This document shows, in pieces, positions 8,289-16,522 of a DNA stretch of 64,000 nucleotides. The notes beneath the pieces were generated by a model, which searched no databases, had not been told where the DNA came from, and worked only from the letters and a program-made list of their open reading frames with translations. The translations under genes were made by a program, and so were the position numbers. Position 1 is the stretch's first letter. Each line of letters starts with the position of its first letter. The DNA comes from an uncultured Kiritimatiellota bacterium. Lineage in GTDB: Bacteria > Verrucomicrobiota > Kiritimatiellia > RFP12 > DVOR01. The stretch lies in contig CALXMT010000005.1 in the NCBI GenBank assembly GCA_944389545.1, forward strand, positions 1 to 64,000. Reading direction: 5' to 3'.

Positions 8289-9091
8289 GCGCGTTTCCCC
8301 TACTCGCTGACCGCCATGGCTTCACCCTCGTCGAAGTCTTGGTCACGTTGACCCTCTTCGGCCTGCTCACCATCATGCTCTTCACCTCCTTCCACGCCAT
8401 CACACGGTCGTGGGAGGTCGGCCGTGAGACCATTGACAACACCAACCACGCCGACTACATCTTGGACCAACTCGTCGCGGCTCTGCGCTCTGCCTATCAC
8501 CCCGGCGACCAATCCCAAGCGTACGGCTTCACCTTGGTCGACCAAGGCAACGACGAGGACATCATTGAATGGACCAAGACCGGCCCCACCCTGGTGGGCG
8601 AGGATGCCGAGTTCGCCGCCGTCCCCCACCGTGTCCGCGTCTCCGCCAACAGCGACGACGGGTTCACCGTCCGCGCTTGGCGCCAGGACCTCAATGCCGA
8701 CGATGACTTCGACCCGCTCAACGATGAGACCGTCGGTGAGATTCACCTCTCCCCGCGCGTCGTCGGCCTCAACTGCCGCGTCCTCGACCCGGATCAAGAG
8801 AAGACCTTGGCCGATGAGCTGAACTGGATCGATGAGTGGACCGCCACCAACGAAATCCCCTCCACCCTCGAGCTCACCCTCTTCCTCAAACCCGCCGAAG
8901 ACGGCGATTCCCCCACCGAAGCCAAGCGCATTGTCGAAATTCCCCTCGCCGCGCTCTCCCAGAACCCCTCGCTTGGCTCAACCACCACGCAATCTTCCCG
9001 CAGTGCCGGGCAAACCCCGAGCGGCGGCGCCTCCTCCGCCACCCCCTCCGCCCCGCCTGCCGGCATGGCGCCGGTTCCCGCCGGCCCATAA
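8285..9091 (+). CDS. pseudopilin, GspJ-like
   Basis: The 268-residue protein has a prepilin signal (RHG|FTLVEVLVTLTLFGLLT, cleavage after Gly12, Glu+5) and a soluble domain of GspJ size. With the GspI-like partner it would form the tip complex of a type II secretion pseudopilus. The last 45 or so residues are Ser/Thr/Pro/Gly-rich low complexity. The stop codon lies in the loop of a perfect 10-bp hairpin that opens a heptamer repeat array, so the end of the gene seems to be in contact with mobile intergenic DNA. Confidence 0.82.
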   Translation: MSAFPLLADRHGFTLVEVLVTLTLFGLLTIMLFTSFHAITRSWEVGRETIDNTNHADYILDQLVAALRSAYHPGDQSQAYGFTLVDQGNDEDIIEWTKTGPTLVGEDAEFAAVPHRVRVSANSDDGFTVRAWRQDLNADDDFDPLNDETVGEIHLSPRVVGLNCRVLDPDQEKTLADELNWIDEWTATNEIPSTLELTLFLKPAEDGDSPTEAKRIVEIPLAALSQNPSLGSTTTQSSRSAGQTPSGGASSATPSAPPAGMAPVPAGP

Positions 9092-9104
9092 GGGCGGCGG
9101 GAAC
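9074..9104 (+). terminator. hairpin spanning the gspJ-like stop codon
   Basis: GTTCCCGCCG (9074-9083) pairs perfectly with CGGCGGGAAC (9095-9104) around an 11-nt loop that contains the stop. There is no T-run, so it may be a weak terminator, an mRNA 3' protector or the edge of the heptamer repeat. Confidence 0.45.
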
Positions 9105-9151
9105 GGAGAACGGAGAACGGAGAACAGAGAACGGAGCGCCCCTGCGGGGCG
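9095..9151. repeat. GGAGAAC heptamer array with hairpin
   Basis: Five heptamers (GGAGAAC, one AGAGAAC) between the gspJ-end hairpin and GCCCCTGCGGGGC. Confidence 0.85.
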
Positions 9152-9187
9152 ACGGGTGAGGCCGCTGTACAAAGCGGCGGTAGCCGC

Positions 9188-9640
9188 CGTCCTATAGGTC
9201 CTATACGTACTATAGGTCCTACCTCGTCGTCTAAGACTACCAGAATGGGAACCGCCGATTCCGCAGATTGGAGCCGATTAGGGGCCGGCTGCCGCCGGCA
9301 GGACTGCCAGTGTGTTTTTAGAACACAGAGGGGCACAGAGGATTTCACAGGGGACCACAGAGAAGGACTGCCAGTGTGTTTTGGAAATCACAAAGGAGAC
9401 CGTGCAGGCGCGAAGCGACAAACCTTCCACGGCTAAGGACACGAAGAAAGCGACGCAGGGGGCGGGCCGTGCGTGCGCGCAAGGTGCACGTCCGGCCCGG
9501 AGGCCTGTAGGGGCGTGGCGGGCTTCGCACGCCACGCTTTGGTTTTTGGGAAATCCAGCGGCTAACGCCGTTTGCACAATGGTTTCGCCTGTCGCCCCGC
9601 AGGGGCGCTCCTGTATCTCCTGCATCTCCTGCATCTCCTG
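9188..9640. repeat. TAGGACC array and composite GGCAGTCC-type mosaic
   Basis: Nine-base units like CCTATAGGT (9188-9238) lead into GGGAACCGCCGATTCCGCAG, a GCCGGCTGCCGCCGGC hairpin, CACAGAGG units (9321-9365), CGTGCGTGCGCGCAAGG and GTGGCGGGCTTCGCACGCCAC hairpins, and four TCTCCTGCA units (9611-9640). The same pieces occur in reverse at 15553-15922. No gene is seen. Confidence 0.78.
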
Positions 9641-9641
9641 A

Positions 9642-9823
9642 AGCGCCCTCCCGCACCCCACTTTCCTGCGCCAAAATGACTTCTCAAAACGGTCCAAGCG
9701 CGAAGACGATGGGCGGAAGGGAGCGATCAGCGGGCGTTTAGCCCGCAAAGCGACCGGCGTTAGCCCATCTGGCTTCGCGCGCACTCGCGTCTTTGCGGTC
9801 CCCATTTTCCCGGACTTTATTGC
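9642..9823. repeat. nested inverted-repeat element, right part only
   Basis: From CCCTCCCGCACCCCACTTTCC to the terminal ATTTTCCCGGACTTTATTG this matches the right two thirds of the copies at 27436 and 60163. The left end is replaced by another repeat family. The inner cassette begins GCGCGAAGACGATGGGCGG and ends GGCTTCGCGCGC. Confidence 0.85.
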
Positions 9824-9891
9824 TCCCAATCAGCCAATCAGCGGGCGCGGCAGCGCCCCTAATAGAAATGCGTGCGCGGAAGCGCAGTTTT

Positions 9892-9900
9892 TGGTATGCT
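9892..9900 (+). promoter_or_regulatory. extended -10 promoter of aminotransferase-ptsN-ileS unit
   Basis: TGGTATGCT gives an expected start near 9907, which rules out aminotransferase starts upstream of that point and supports the GTG at 9927. Confidence 0.6.
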
Positions 9901-9926
9901 TATGGCGCTTTCGGAGTCGTACGGAC

Positions 9927-10895
9927 GTGAAAGAACTACAAGCAGACGATTTTGTCAGGGCCCTGCGTGAGAGCCATCACGCAGAGCGGGTGCCTTGTTA
10001 TCTCTTTTATTCCAGTCAATGGAACGCTTATGTGCGCGACCCGGCGCTGATGGTGTTGCCCTTCACGGACCACCTGGTGCACCGGGGAGACGGCGTCTTT
10101 GAGACGATGAAGTGCGTGGCGGGGGCGGTCTACAACCTGGACGCGCACCTGCACCGGCTTCAGCGCAGCGCCTATCAGATCGGCCTGGCCTTCCATCGCG
10201 GGCCGGAGGCGTTGCGGGAGAAGGTGTTGGAGGCGCTCCATGCGGCAGGACTGCGCGACTGCGCCGTGCGCGTGGTGTTGAGCCGCGGGCCCGGCGGCAT
10301 GGGCGTCTCCCCCACGGAGAGCGATGCCTCGGCGCTTTACATCTTGGTCTACGGCGCGGGACGTCCCTTCATGGAGGCCCACCCGCAGGGGGCGCGCCTG
10401 CGTCTGAGCGCGGTGCCGCCGAAGCACCCGGACTTCGCCACCGTGAAGACCTGCAACTACATCCCCAATGTCCTCATGCGCATGGAAGCCGAGGCGTGGG
10501 GCGTTGATTTCACTGTTGGGGCGGATGGCCGCGGCCATATCACCGAGGGGGCGACCGAGAATGTCGGCATCATCTCCAAGGGCGGCATGCTGGCCTTCCC
10601 GCCGCTCGATTCCGTCCTCGCCGGCACCACGATGCTGCGCGTGATGGAACTGGCCCAAGGTCTGGAAACCGAAGGCAAACTGCACGGCGTGGTCTTCCGC
10701 CCCATCCGCGTGGAGGAGCTGAACGACGCCCGCGAGATTTTGGTGGTGGGGACCACGCTGAACGTGGCCTCCGTCACGGAATGGGAGGGGCGCCCCGTCG
10801 GTGACGGGACTCCCGGCCCCATCGGTCGCGCATTGGACGCGATGATTTTGCAAGACACACGGGAAAACGCGACGCTCCGCGTCCCCTACCTGTAA
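9927..10895 (+). CDS. class IV PLP-dependent aminotransferase
   Basis: The 322-residue protein belongs to fold-type IV aminotransferases, which include branched-chain aminotransferase (IlvE), D-amino acid aminotransferase and aminodeoxychorismate lyase (PabC). Visible features: HRGDGVFETMKC near residue 54, the PLP lysine Lys174 in ATVKTCNYIPNVL, and ITEGATENVGIIS. The substrate cannot be fixed from sequence. A GTG start at 9927 is preferred because the promoter -10 (9895-9900) lies inside any longer reading frame; GGAG sits about 10 nt upstream. Confidence 0.85.
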   Translation: MKELQADDFVRALRESHHAERVPCYLFYSSQWNAYVRDPALMVLPFTDHLVHRGDGVFETMKCVAGAVYNLDAHLHRLQRSAYQIGLAFHRGPEALREKVLEALHAAGLRDCAVRVVLSRGPGGMGVSPTESDASALYILVYGAGRPFMEAHPQGARLRLSAVPPKHPDFATVKTCNYIPNVLMRMEAEAWGVDFTVGADGRGHITEGATENVGIISKGGMLAFPPLDSVLAGTTMLRVMELAQGLETEGKLHGVVFRPIRVEELNDAREILVVGTTLNVASVTEWEGRPVGDGTPGPIGRALDAMILQDTRENATLRVPYL

Positions 10896-10913
10896 TTTGA
10901 CAAGGAATACACT

Positions 10914-11369
10914 ATGAGCACTTACGACACGATGTTGGACAAGGCCGTTGTCATCAATTCCCTGAAGGGCGAAGATATGTTCGCGGTCATCGCGGAGTTG
11001 GTCGATGCCTTGGTCGCCGCCGGCGCAATCCCCGAATCCAAGCGCGATGAGGCCAAGCAGGCCGTCGTCCGCCGCGAAATGTCCGCCTCCACCGTGATGC
11101 CGGGCTCGATCGCGCTTCCCCACGGCCGCACCGATGTGGTGCCCGAGCTGGCCTGCGCCATCGGCATCCATAAGGACGGCTTCGCCGCGGACGCCCCGGA
11201 TGATGAGCCCACGCGCGTGGTCATCCTGATGCTCGTGCCGCCCGCCGCGGGGTCCGGCTATGTCGCCTTCCTCGGCAGCGTCAGCCGTACGCTGATGGAC
11301 CCCGAGAAATGCGCCGCGATGGTGGCCGCCACCGACCGCGATGGCGTTCTGGCCATCCTGCGTGACTGA
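10914..11369 (+). CDS. ptsN: PTS EIIA domain protein (fructose/Ntr type)
   Basis: The 151-residue single-domain EIIA has the phosphorylatable His70 in GSIALPHGRTD, the signature of the fructose/mannitol/nitrogen EIIA family, and VILMLVPPAAGSGYVAFLGS further on. With no EIIB or EIIC nearby it is more likely a regulatory terminus of the EI-HPr relay encoded at 4296-6363, like PtsN of proteobacteria, than a sugar transporter part. It sits 18 nt after the aminotransferase and 18 nt before ileS. The symbol is by analogy. Confidence 0.85.
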   Translation: MSTYDTMLDKAVVINSLKGEDMFAVIAELVDALVAAGAIPESKRDEAKQAVVRREMSASTVMPGSIALPHGRTDVVPELACAIGIHKDGFAADAPDDEPTRVVILMLVPPAAGSGYVAFLGSVSRTLMDPEKCAAMVAATDRDGVLAILRD

Positions 11370-11387
11370 GCCCGCTGAAAGGAAACC

Positions 11388-14300
11388 ATGTTCAAGCCCG
11401 TCTCCAACCGTCCCGATTTCGCCAAGAACGAAGTGTCCGTCCTCGCCCAATGGGCCGAGGAGGGCACCTTCGCCAAAAGCCTGGAACAACGCCGCGGCGC
11501 GCCCGTCTTCCGCTTCTACGACGGGCCTCCCTTCGCCACCGGCCTCCCGCACTACGGTCACCTCCTCGCAGGCGTCATCAAAGACATCGTGCCGCGTTAC
11601 CAGACCATGCGCGGACGTTATGTGGAGCGGCGCTTCGGGTGGGACTGCCACGGTCTGCCCATCGAGGCCCTGGCGCAGGACGCGCTTGGCGTGAGCGGCG
11701 CGCACGAAATCCGCAAGCACGGCGTGGACGCCTTCAACGAGCAGTGCCGCTCCATGGTGTTGCGCTACGTGGCGCAGTGGCGCCAGACCGTCACGCGCAT
11801 CGGCCGCTGGGTGGACTTCGACAACGACTACAAGACCATGCAGCCCTCCTTCATGGAGAGCGTGTGGTGGGCCTTCAAGCAACTGTGGGACCAGGGGCGC
11901 ATCTACAAGAGCCACCGCATCATGCCCTATTCGTGGAAGCTCTCCACGCCCCTCTCCAACTTCGAGGCCGGCAGCAACTACAAGGACGTGCAGGACCCCG
12001 CCGTCACCGTGCGTTGCCGCGTCACCGAGGGTGCGCGCCCGGCCTGGGGCGGCGCGCCGGCCTACCTCCTGATCTGGACCACCACCCCCTGGACCCTGCT
12101 CACCAACCTGGCCATCTGCGCCGGCCCGGACATCGATTACGTCGCGGCCCGCGACCAGGACGGCTCGGTCTACATCCTCGCCGAGGCCCGCCTCAAGGCC
12201 GTCTTCGGCAAGCAGCAGCCCGAGATTCTGGAGCACATCAAGGGCACCGACCTCAAGGGCATCCGCTACGAGCCCATCTTCCCGCAGTACAAGGACAAGC
12301 CCAACGCCTTCGTCGTCCTCACCGACAACTACGTCACCACCGAGGACGGCACCGGCCTGGTCCACAACGCCCCCGCCTACGGCGAGGACGACTTCCGCGT
12401 CTGCTCCGCCGCCGGCATCACCCTCGAGGACCCGATGGACGAGGCCTGCGCCTTCGTCGCCCCCGCCCCCGAGGCCTGGCGCGGCCGCTTCTGCAAGGAC
12501 TGCGACAAGGACATCATCAAGACGCTCAAGGAAAACGGCAAACTCGTCCACCAGGGCACCATCGTCCACAGCTACCCCTTCTGCGACCGCACCGACACGC
12601 CCCTCATCTACCGCGCCATTGACGCCTGGTACGTCCGCGTCGAAGATCTGCACGACCGCTTGGTCGCCAACAACGGCACCGTCCACTGGACGCCCGAGGC
12701 CGTCGGCGCCAACCGCTTCGGCAACTGGCTCCGCGAAGCCAAGGACTGGAACATCTCCCGCAACCGTTTCTGGGGTTCCTGCCTCCCCGTCTGGATCAAC
12801 GAGGCCGACCCCAACGACATGATCTGCGTCGGCTCCGTCGCCGAGCTCGAGCAACTCTCCGGGCAGAAGGTCACCGACCTCCACAAGCACTTCATCGACA
12901 AGATCCTCATCCGGCGCGACGGCAAGACCTATCGCCGCACGCCCGAGGTGCTCGACTGCTGGTTCGAATCCGGCTCCATGCCCTACGCCCAGCAGCACTA
13001 CCCCTTCTCCGAAAAGAAGCTGGAAGACTTCTTCCCCGCCGACTTCATCGCAGAGGGCCTCGACCAGACCCGCGGGTGGTTCTACACCCTCCTCGTCCTC
13101 GGCACGCTCCTCTTCGGCAAGGCGCCCTATCGCAACGTCATCGTCAACGGCCTCATCCTCGCGGAAGACGGCAAGAAGATGTCCAAGCGCCTCCGCAACT
13201 ATCCTGACCCCTCCGAGGTCATCGAAAAGTTCGGCGCCGACGCCCTCCGCCTCTACCTCGTGAACTCGCCCGTCGTCCGCGCCGAGAACCTGCGCTTCTC
13301 CGAGAACGGCGTCAAGCAGGTTCTCCGCGACCTACTGATTCCTTGGTGGAACGCCTACAGCTTCTTCGTGACCTACGCCAACGCGGACGGTTTCGACGAG
13401 CCCGATGTCGCCACCCCGGACTCCCCCAACGTCCTCGATCGTTGGATTGTCTCCTCCATGGAGACCCTCATCGCCGACGTCACCACCGCCCTGGACAACT
13501 ACGACCTCCAGCGCGCCGTGCGGCCCTTCGTCGCCTTCATCGACGACCTCACCAACTGGTACATCCGCCGCTCCCGCCGCCGCTTCTGGAAGAGCGAGGA
13601 CGACGCCGACAAGCGCCACGCCTACCGCACGCTCCGCTACGTCCTCGTCCAGCTCTCCAAGGTCGCCGCGCCCTTCACGCCCTTCGTGGCCGAGCAGATC
13701 TACCGCAACCTCAAGGGGCCCAACGACCCCGAGAGCGTCCACCTCTGCGACTTCCCCACCCCGCACGCCGAGGCCCGCGACCTCCCGCTCGAGCACGACA
13801 TGGCCCTTGTCCAGCGCGTCGTCAGCCTCGGGCGTCAGCTCCGCACCGACGAAGACCTCAAGGTGCGCCAGCCCCTCGCCGCCCTGCGCATCGCCTCCGC
13901 CGACAAGTCCGTCCGCGACGCGTTGCCCAAGTACGCCGACATCATCAAGGAAGAGCTCAACGTCAAGGACCTCCTCCTCTCCGCCGACGAAACCGACCTG
14001 GCCACCCTCACGCTCAAGGCCGACTTCAAGCGCCTCGGGCCCCGTTTCGGCGCCCGCATGAAGGCCGCCGCTAGCGCCATCGCCGCGCTCCCCGCCGACC
14101 TGGCCGCCGCGCTCGCCCGCGGTGAGGCCGTCGACCTCGACCTCCAGGGCGAGACCTTCCAGATTGCCCCGGCCGACGTCGTCATCCGCCGCGAGCCCCG
14201 CGAAGGCCTTGTCGTCGCCGCCGAGGACAACGTTGTCGTCGCCCTCGAGACGGACCTTACCCCCGCCCTCATCGCTGAAGGCCTCGCCCGCGAGTGCGTC

Positions 14301-14519
14301 TCCCGTGTTCAGGCCCTCCGCAAGGAAGCCGACCTCGAAGTCACGCAGCGCATCGACCTCATCGTCCATTGCGATGACGAGCTCGCCGCCGCCCTCACCG
14401 AGTGGCAGGACTTCATTCTTGAAGAGACCCAGGGTGATGCCCTCCTCTTCGGCGAGCCCGCAGGCGACCCCGTCGACCTCAACGGCCACGAGGCCATCCT
14501 CGCCATCGACCCCAAGTGA
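11388..14519 (+). CDS. ileS: isoleucyl-tRNA synthetase, eukaryote-like (type 2)
   Basis: The 1043-residue class I synthetase charges tRNA-Ile. The HIGH motif is HYGH (55-58) within FYDGPPFATGLPHYGHLLAG and KMSKR is at 597-601. The editing domain contains LLIWTTTPWTLLTN. The wording around HIGH is that of IleRS type 2 (eukaryotes and some bacteria) and not the PYANGDIHIGH form of common bacterial IleRS. Type 2 enzymes are known to tolerate mupirocin. No C-terminal Cys zinc cluster like that of type 1 is seen. A strong terminator follows 16 nt after the stop. Confidence 0.96.
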   Translation: MFKPVSNRPDFAKNEVSVLAQWAEEGTFAKSLEQRRGAPVFRFYDGPPFATGLPHYGHLLAGVIKDIVPRYQTMRGRYVERRFGWDCHGLPIEALAQDALGVSGAHEIRKHGVDAFNEQCRSMVLRYVAQWRQTVTRIGRWVDFDNDYKTMQPSFMESVWWAFKQLWDQGRIYKSHRIMPYSWKLSTPLSNFEAGSNYKDVQDPAVTVRCRVTEGARPAWGGAPAYLLIWTTTPWTLLTNLAICAGPDIDYVAARDQDGSVYILAEARLKAVFGKQQPEILEHIKGTDLKGIRYEPIFPQYKDKPNAFVVLTDNYVTTEDGTGLVHNAPAYGEDDFRVCSAAGITLEDPMDEACAFVAPAPEAWRGRFCKDCDKDIIKTLKENGKLVHQGTIVHSYPFCDRTDTPLIYRAIDAWYVRVEDLHDRLVANNGTVHWTPEAVGANRFGNWLREAKDWNISRNRFWGSCLPVWINEADPNDMICVGSVAELEQLSGQKVTDLHKHFIDKILIRRDGKTYRRTPEVLDCWFESGSMPYAQQHYPFSEKKLEDFFPADFIAEGLDQTRGWFYTLLVLGTLLFGKAPYRNVIVNGLILAEDGKKMSKRLRNYPDPSEVIEKFGADALRLYLVNSPVVRAENLRFSENGVKQVLRDLLIPWWNAYSFFVTYANADGFDEPDVATPDSPNVLDRWIVSSMETLIADVTTALDNYDLQRAVRPFVAFIDDLTNWYIRRSRRRFWKSEDDADKRHAYRTLRYVLVQLSKVAAPFTPFVAEQIYRNLKGPNDPESVHLCDFPTPHAEARDLPLEHDMALVQRVVSLGRQLRTDEDLKVRQPLAALRIASADKSVRDALPKYADIIKEELNVKDLLLSADETDLATLTLKADFKRLGPRFGARMKAAASAIAALPADLAAALARGEAVDLDLQGETFQIAPADVVIRREPREGLVVAAEDNVVVALETDLTPALIAEGLARECVSRVQALRKEADLEVTQRIDLIVHCDDELAAALTEWQDFILEETQGDALLFGEPAGDPVDLNGHEAILAIDPK

Positions 14520-14535
14520 GGATACCCCAAAACAG

Positions 14536-14573
14536 AAAAAAGCGGCGGCACCCATCGGTGCCGCCGCTTTTTT
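14536..14573 (+). terminator. intrinsic terminator after ileS
   Basis: AAAAAAGCGGCGGCAC and GTGCCGCCGCTTTTTT form a 16-bp stem with a CCATCG loop, ending in six T. The A-run makes it usable from both sides. Confidence 0.93.
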
Positions 14574-14577
14574 CTGC

Positions 14578-14676
14578 CGGGTCTCCACGAAAACACGAAG
14601 GAACGCAAGGGACTGGGCACTTCACCGTTCGGCGCGTTGCGCCTCGCTACCGTGCCCATCCCCTGCGTTTCTTATC
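14578..14676. repeat. CACGAAG-type inverted-repeat element
   Basis: TCTCCACGAAAACACGAAGG, AACGCAAGGGACTGGGCAC, TTCACCGTTCGGCGCGTTGCG and CCCATCCCCTGCGTTTC: the same order as at 23048, 41049 and 60015. It follows the ileS terminator. Confidence 0.82.
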
Positions 14677-14681
14677 CATCT

Positions 14682-14733
14682 CGCGCTTACGCGCGTTCTC
14701 TTCCCTGTTCTCCGGGACGCGGCAACGCCCCAT
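14682..14733. repeat. GTTCTCC heptamer element, short copy
   Basis: CGCGCTTACGCGCG hairpin, two GTTCTC units and a decayed GGGACGCGGCAACGCCCC hairpin. Confidence 0.65.
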
Positions 14734-14794
14734 GCCCCACTGTGTAGCGTTGTATCCACAACCGTTTTGTGGGGACGTCCAGCGCCACCCAATG

Positions 14795-14803
14795 TGCTAT
14801 ACT
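14795..14803 (+). promoter_or_regulatory. extended -10 promoter of WXXGXW gene
   Basis: TGCTATACT lies 23 nt before the ATG, with AGGAGG in between. No good -35 is seen at 16-18 bp. Confidence 0.6.
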
Positions 14804-14825
14804 CAAGACAGAAGAGGAGGTTCGT

Positions 14826-15341
14826 ATGAGAAAGACAATTGTGTGCTTGATTGCGTTGCTCTTAGCGCTCGGGACAGTGGAGGCTCGGCCAAGGCAACAC
14901 CCCGTGAGACGGCCGCATCGGCCGCCGCCCCCGCCGCCGGCCCGCGTGATTCATCATCGGCCGCGTCCGCCGAGTTGGGGATGGGGCATGCATGTGACGC
15001 CGTGGGGCGGGAGCCTCAGCGTGGGGCGCCGCATCGGAAGACATGGCTTCATCTCGACAAGCGTGCCGATTATTCCTCCTCCGCCGCTCCCCGTTGTGGA
15101 GCGCGAGAGAACCATTATCGTGCAACAACCTGCGCAACAGGTCATCATTGCGGAACCCGATCGCAAAGAGACGGAACGCGCGGTCAAAGACTCAACCGTG
15201 CGCGAACCCGCCATCCTACCGGCCTATGCACCAAAGGCAGACGGCTCTGCAAAAACCTGGGTGGAGGGACACTGGAAGGTGACACGCGGCCTGGACGGTG
15301 AAGAATTGACGCGCACCTGGGTCCCGGGTCACTGGGAGTGA
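14826..15341 (+). CDS. secreted WXXGXW-repeat protein
   Basis: The 171-residue protein has a signal peptide (MRKTIVCLIALLLALGTVEA), a Pro/His/Arg-rich stretch, then a C-terminal pair WVEGHW and WVPGHW, matching the WXXGXW two-copy repeat family of envelope proteins with unknown function. The ATG is 6 nt after AGGAGG. It is a single-gene unit with its own extended -10 promoter (14795-14803). Confidence 0.8.
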   Translation: MRKTIVCLIALLLALGTVEARPRQHPVRRPHRPPPPPPARVIHHRPRPPSWGWGMHVTPWGGSLSVGRRIGRHGFISTSVPIIPPPPLPVVERERTIIVQQPAQQVIIAEPDRKETERAVKDSTVREPAILPAYAPKADGSAKTWVEGHWKVTRGLDGEELTRTWVPGHWE

Positions 15342-15346
15342 ATGGG

Positions 15347-15415
15347 AGGGGCGGCGTTGCCGCCCCGGAGAACAGAAAACAGAGAACAGAGAACAGAGAG
15401 CGCCCCTGCGGGCGA
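15347..15415. repeat. GGAGAAC heptamer array with hairpins
   Basis: GGGGCGGCGTTGCCGCCCC hairpin, then GGAGAAC AGAAAAC AGAGAAC AGAGAAC, then GCCCCTGCGGGC. Starts 6 bp after the WXXGXW stop. Confidence 0.85.
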
Positions 15416-15447
15416 CAGAACCGCCGTGTAAATTCTTCTAACAAGCA

Positions 15448-15538
15448 ACGTGATAGGACCAATAGGACATATAGAACACATAGGACGTGACACCCGATCA
15501 AACTTCCAAGCTTCCAAGCTTCCAAACTTCCAATTCGA
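15448..15538. repeat. TAGGACC array followed by CTTCCAAG array
   Basis: ATAGGACCAATAGGACATATA-like units (15452-15488), then four CTTCCAAG/A units (15500-15535). Confidence 0.8.
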
Positions 15539-15552
15539 GGTTCCCCACTCTG

Positions 15553-15922
15553 GCAGTCTTCAGGAGATTCAGGAGATACAGGAGATGCAGGAGCGTCCCT
15601 GCGGGGCGATGGATGAAACCGCCGTGCAAACGGCGTTAGCCGCTGGATTTCCCAGAACCAAAGCGTGGCGTGCGAAGCCCGCCACGCCCCTACAGGCCCT
15701 CGGGCCGGACGTGCGCCTTGCGCGCACGCACGGCCCGCCTTCTGCGTCGCCTACCTTTGTGACTCTTTGTGGTTCTTCATGTTCTTTGTGATTTCCAAAA
15801 CACGGGGCAGTCCTGCCGGCGGCAGCCGGCCCCTAATCGGCTCCAATCGGCGGAATCGGCGGTTTCCCATTCTGGCAGTTTTTGTGACTCTTTGTGTCCT
15901 TTGTGGTAGCCGCGCAGCGTGA
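15553..15922. repeat. composite GGCAGTCC-type mosaic, reverse of the one at 9241
   Basis: CAGGAGATN units, GCGTGGCGTGCGAAGCCCGCCACGC hairpin with a similar text at 9510-9540, TTCTTTGTG units, GGCAGTCCTGCCGGCGGCAGCC and AATCGGCGGAATCGGCGG. Two copies 6 kb apart in opposite orientation could recombine. Confidence 0.78.
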
Positions 15923-15928
15923 GGCCTG

Positions 15929-15983
15929 TCCAAACCTCCAAACTTCCAAGCTTCCAAACTTCCAAGCTTCCAAACTTCCAATT
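15929..15983. repeat. CTTCCAAG tandem array
   Basis: Six units of CTTCCAA(A/G) close to the 3' end of the phosphoribosyltransferase gene. Confidence 0.85.
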
Positions 15984-15991
15984 TGGGCCGG

Positions 15992-16522
15992 TCAGAGGAG
16001 GATGTCGGCGAGCTCGGGGTCTTTGACGCGGAGCTCGTCCGGGGTGAGTCCCACGAGCTCGTGCGGGAAGACAATCCAATCCGCGGTCTCGCGGACGTAG
16101 TAGTCCGGTGTGAAGGGGACGAGGCTAGCGGTGGGCTTCCAATAGACGGTGGCAATACGAGCATCGGCATGGCGCAGACGAGCCAAGGTAGCCTCGGCCG
16201 TCTTGCCAGTGTCAAAGACATCATCCACGACTAAGACACGCTTACCGGCGAGAGAATCCAGAATGGCATCGGCACCCTGGAAGACGACAGAATCGGTGCG
16301 GTTGCCAATGCCAGGGGCGTAGGAAGCACACTTGACGATGGCGTGCGGAAGGGGACGCCCCAGGAAGGCAAAGACTTCACTGATGATGACGCCGGGCTGG
16401 GCGCCGCCACGCCAGAGGGCGAGGATGAAGTCGGGCTGCCAGGCGGTATCATCGAAGACAAGCTTGGCCAGACGCGCGCAGTCGCGCTGGAAGGCATCGG
16501 CGGAGAGAAAGCGCTTGTTCAT
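15992..16522 (-). CDS. phosphoribosyltransferase (Hpt/Gpt-like)
   Basis: The 176-residue protein has the PRPP-binding loop LVVDDVFDTGKT (96-107) and an upstream ILALWRGGAQPGVIIS typical of purine phosphoribosyltransferases of the Gpt/Hpt group. The base specificity cannot be read from sequence. It is the last gene of the htpG-led run; its ATG overlaps the stop of the membrane protein gene (ATGA). The 3' end abuts a CTTCCAAG-type repeat array. Confidence 0.85.
   Translation of the reverse strand: MNKRFLSADAFQRDCARLAKLVFDDTAWQPDFILALWRGGAQPGVIISEVFAFLGRPLPHAIVKCASYAPGIGNRTDSVVFQGADAILDSLAGKRVLVVDDVFDTGKTAEATLARLRHADARIATVYWKPTASLVPFTPDYYVRETADWIVFPHELVGLTPDELRVKDPELADILL

Noticed and set aside
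9092-9926. Several 60-180 codon frames in intergenic mosaics (for example 9312-9641, 9278-9829)
   Set aside because: They are made of repeat sequence, lack ribosome sites and change frame between copies of the same repeat.
11370-11387. T-box leader for ileS
   Set aside because: Only 18 bp separate ptsN and ileS, so there is no room for one.
9936-12998. 1020-codon open frame on the minus strand opposite ileS
   Set aside because: Low-complexity composition and no motifs, while ileS and ptsN on the other strand are certain.
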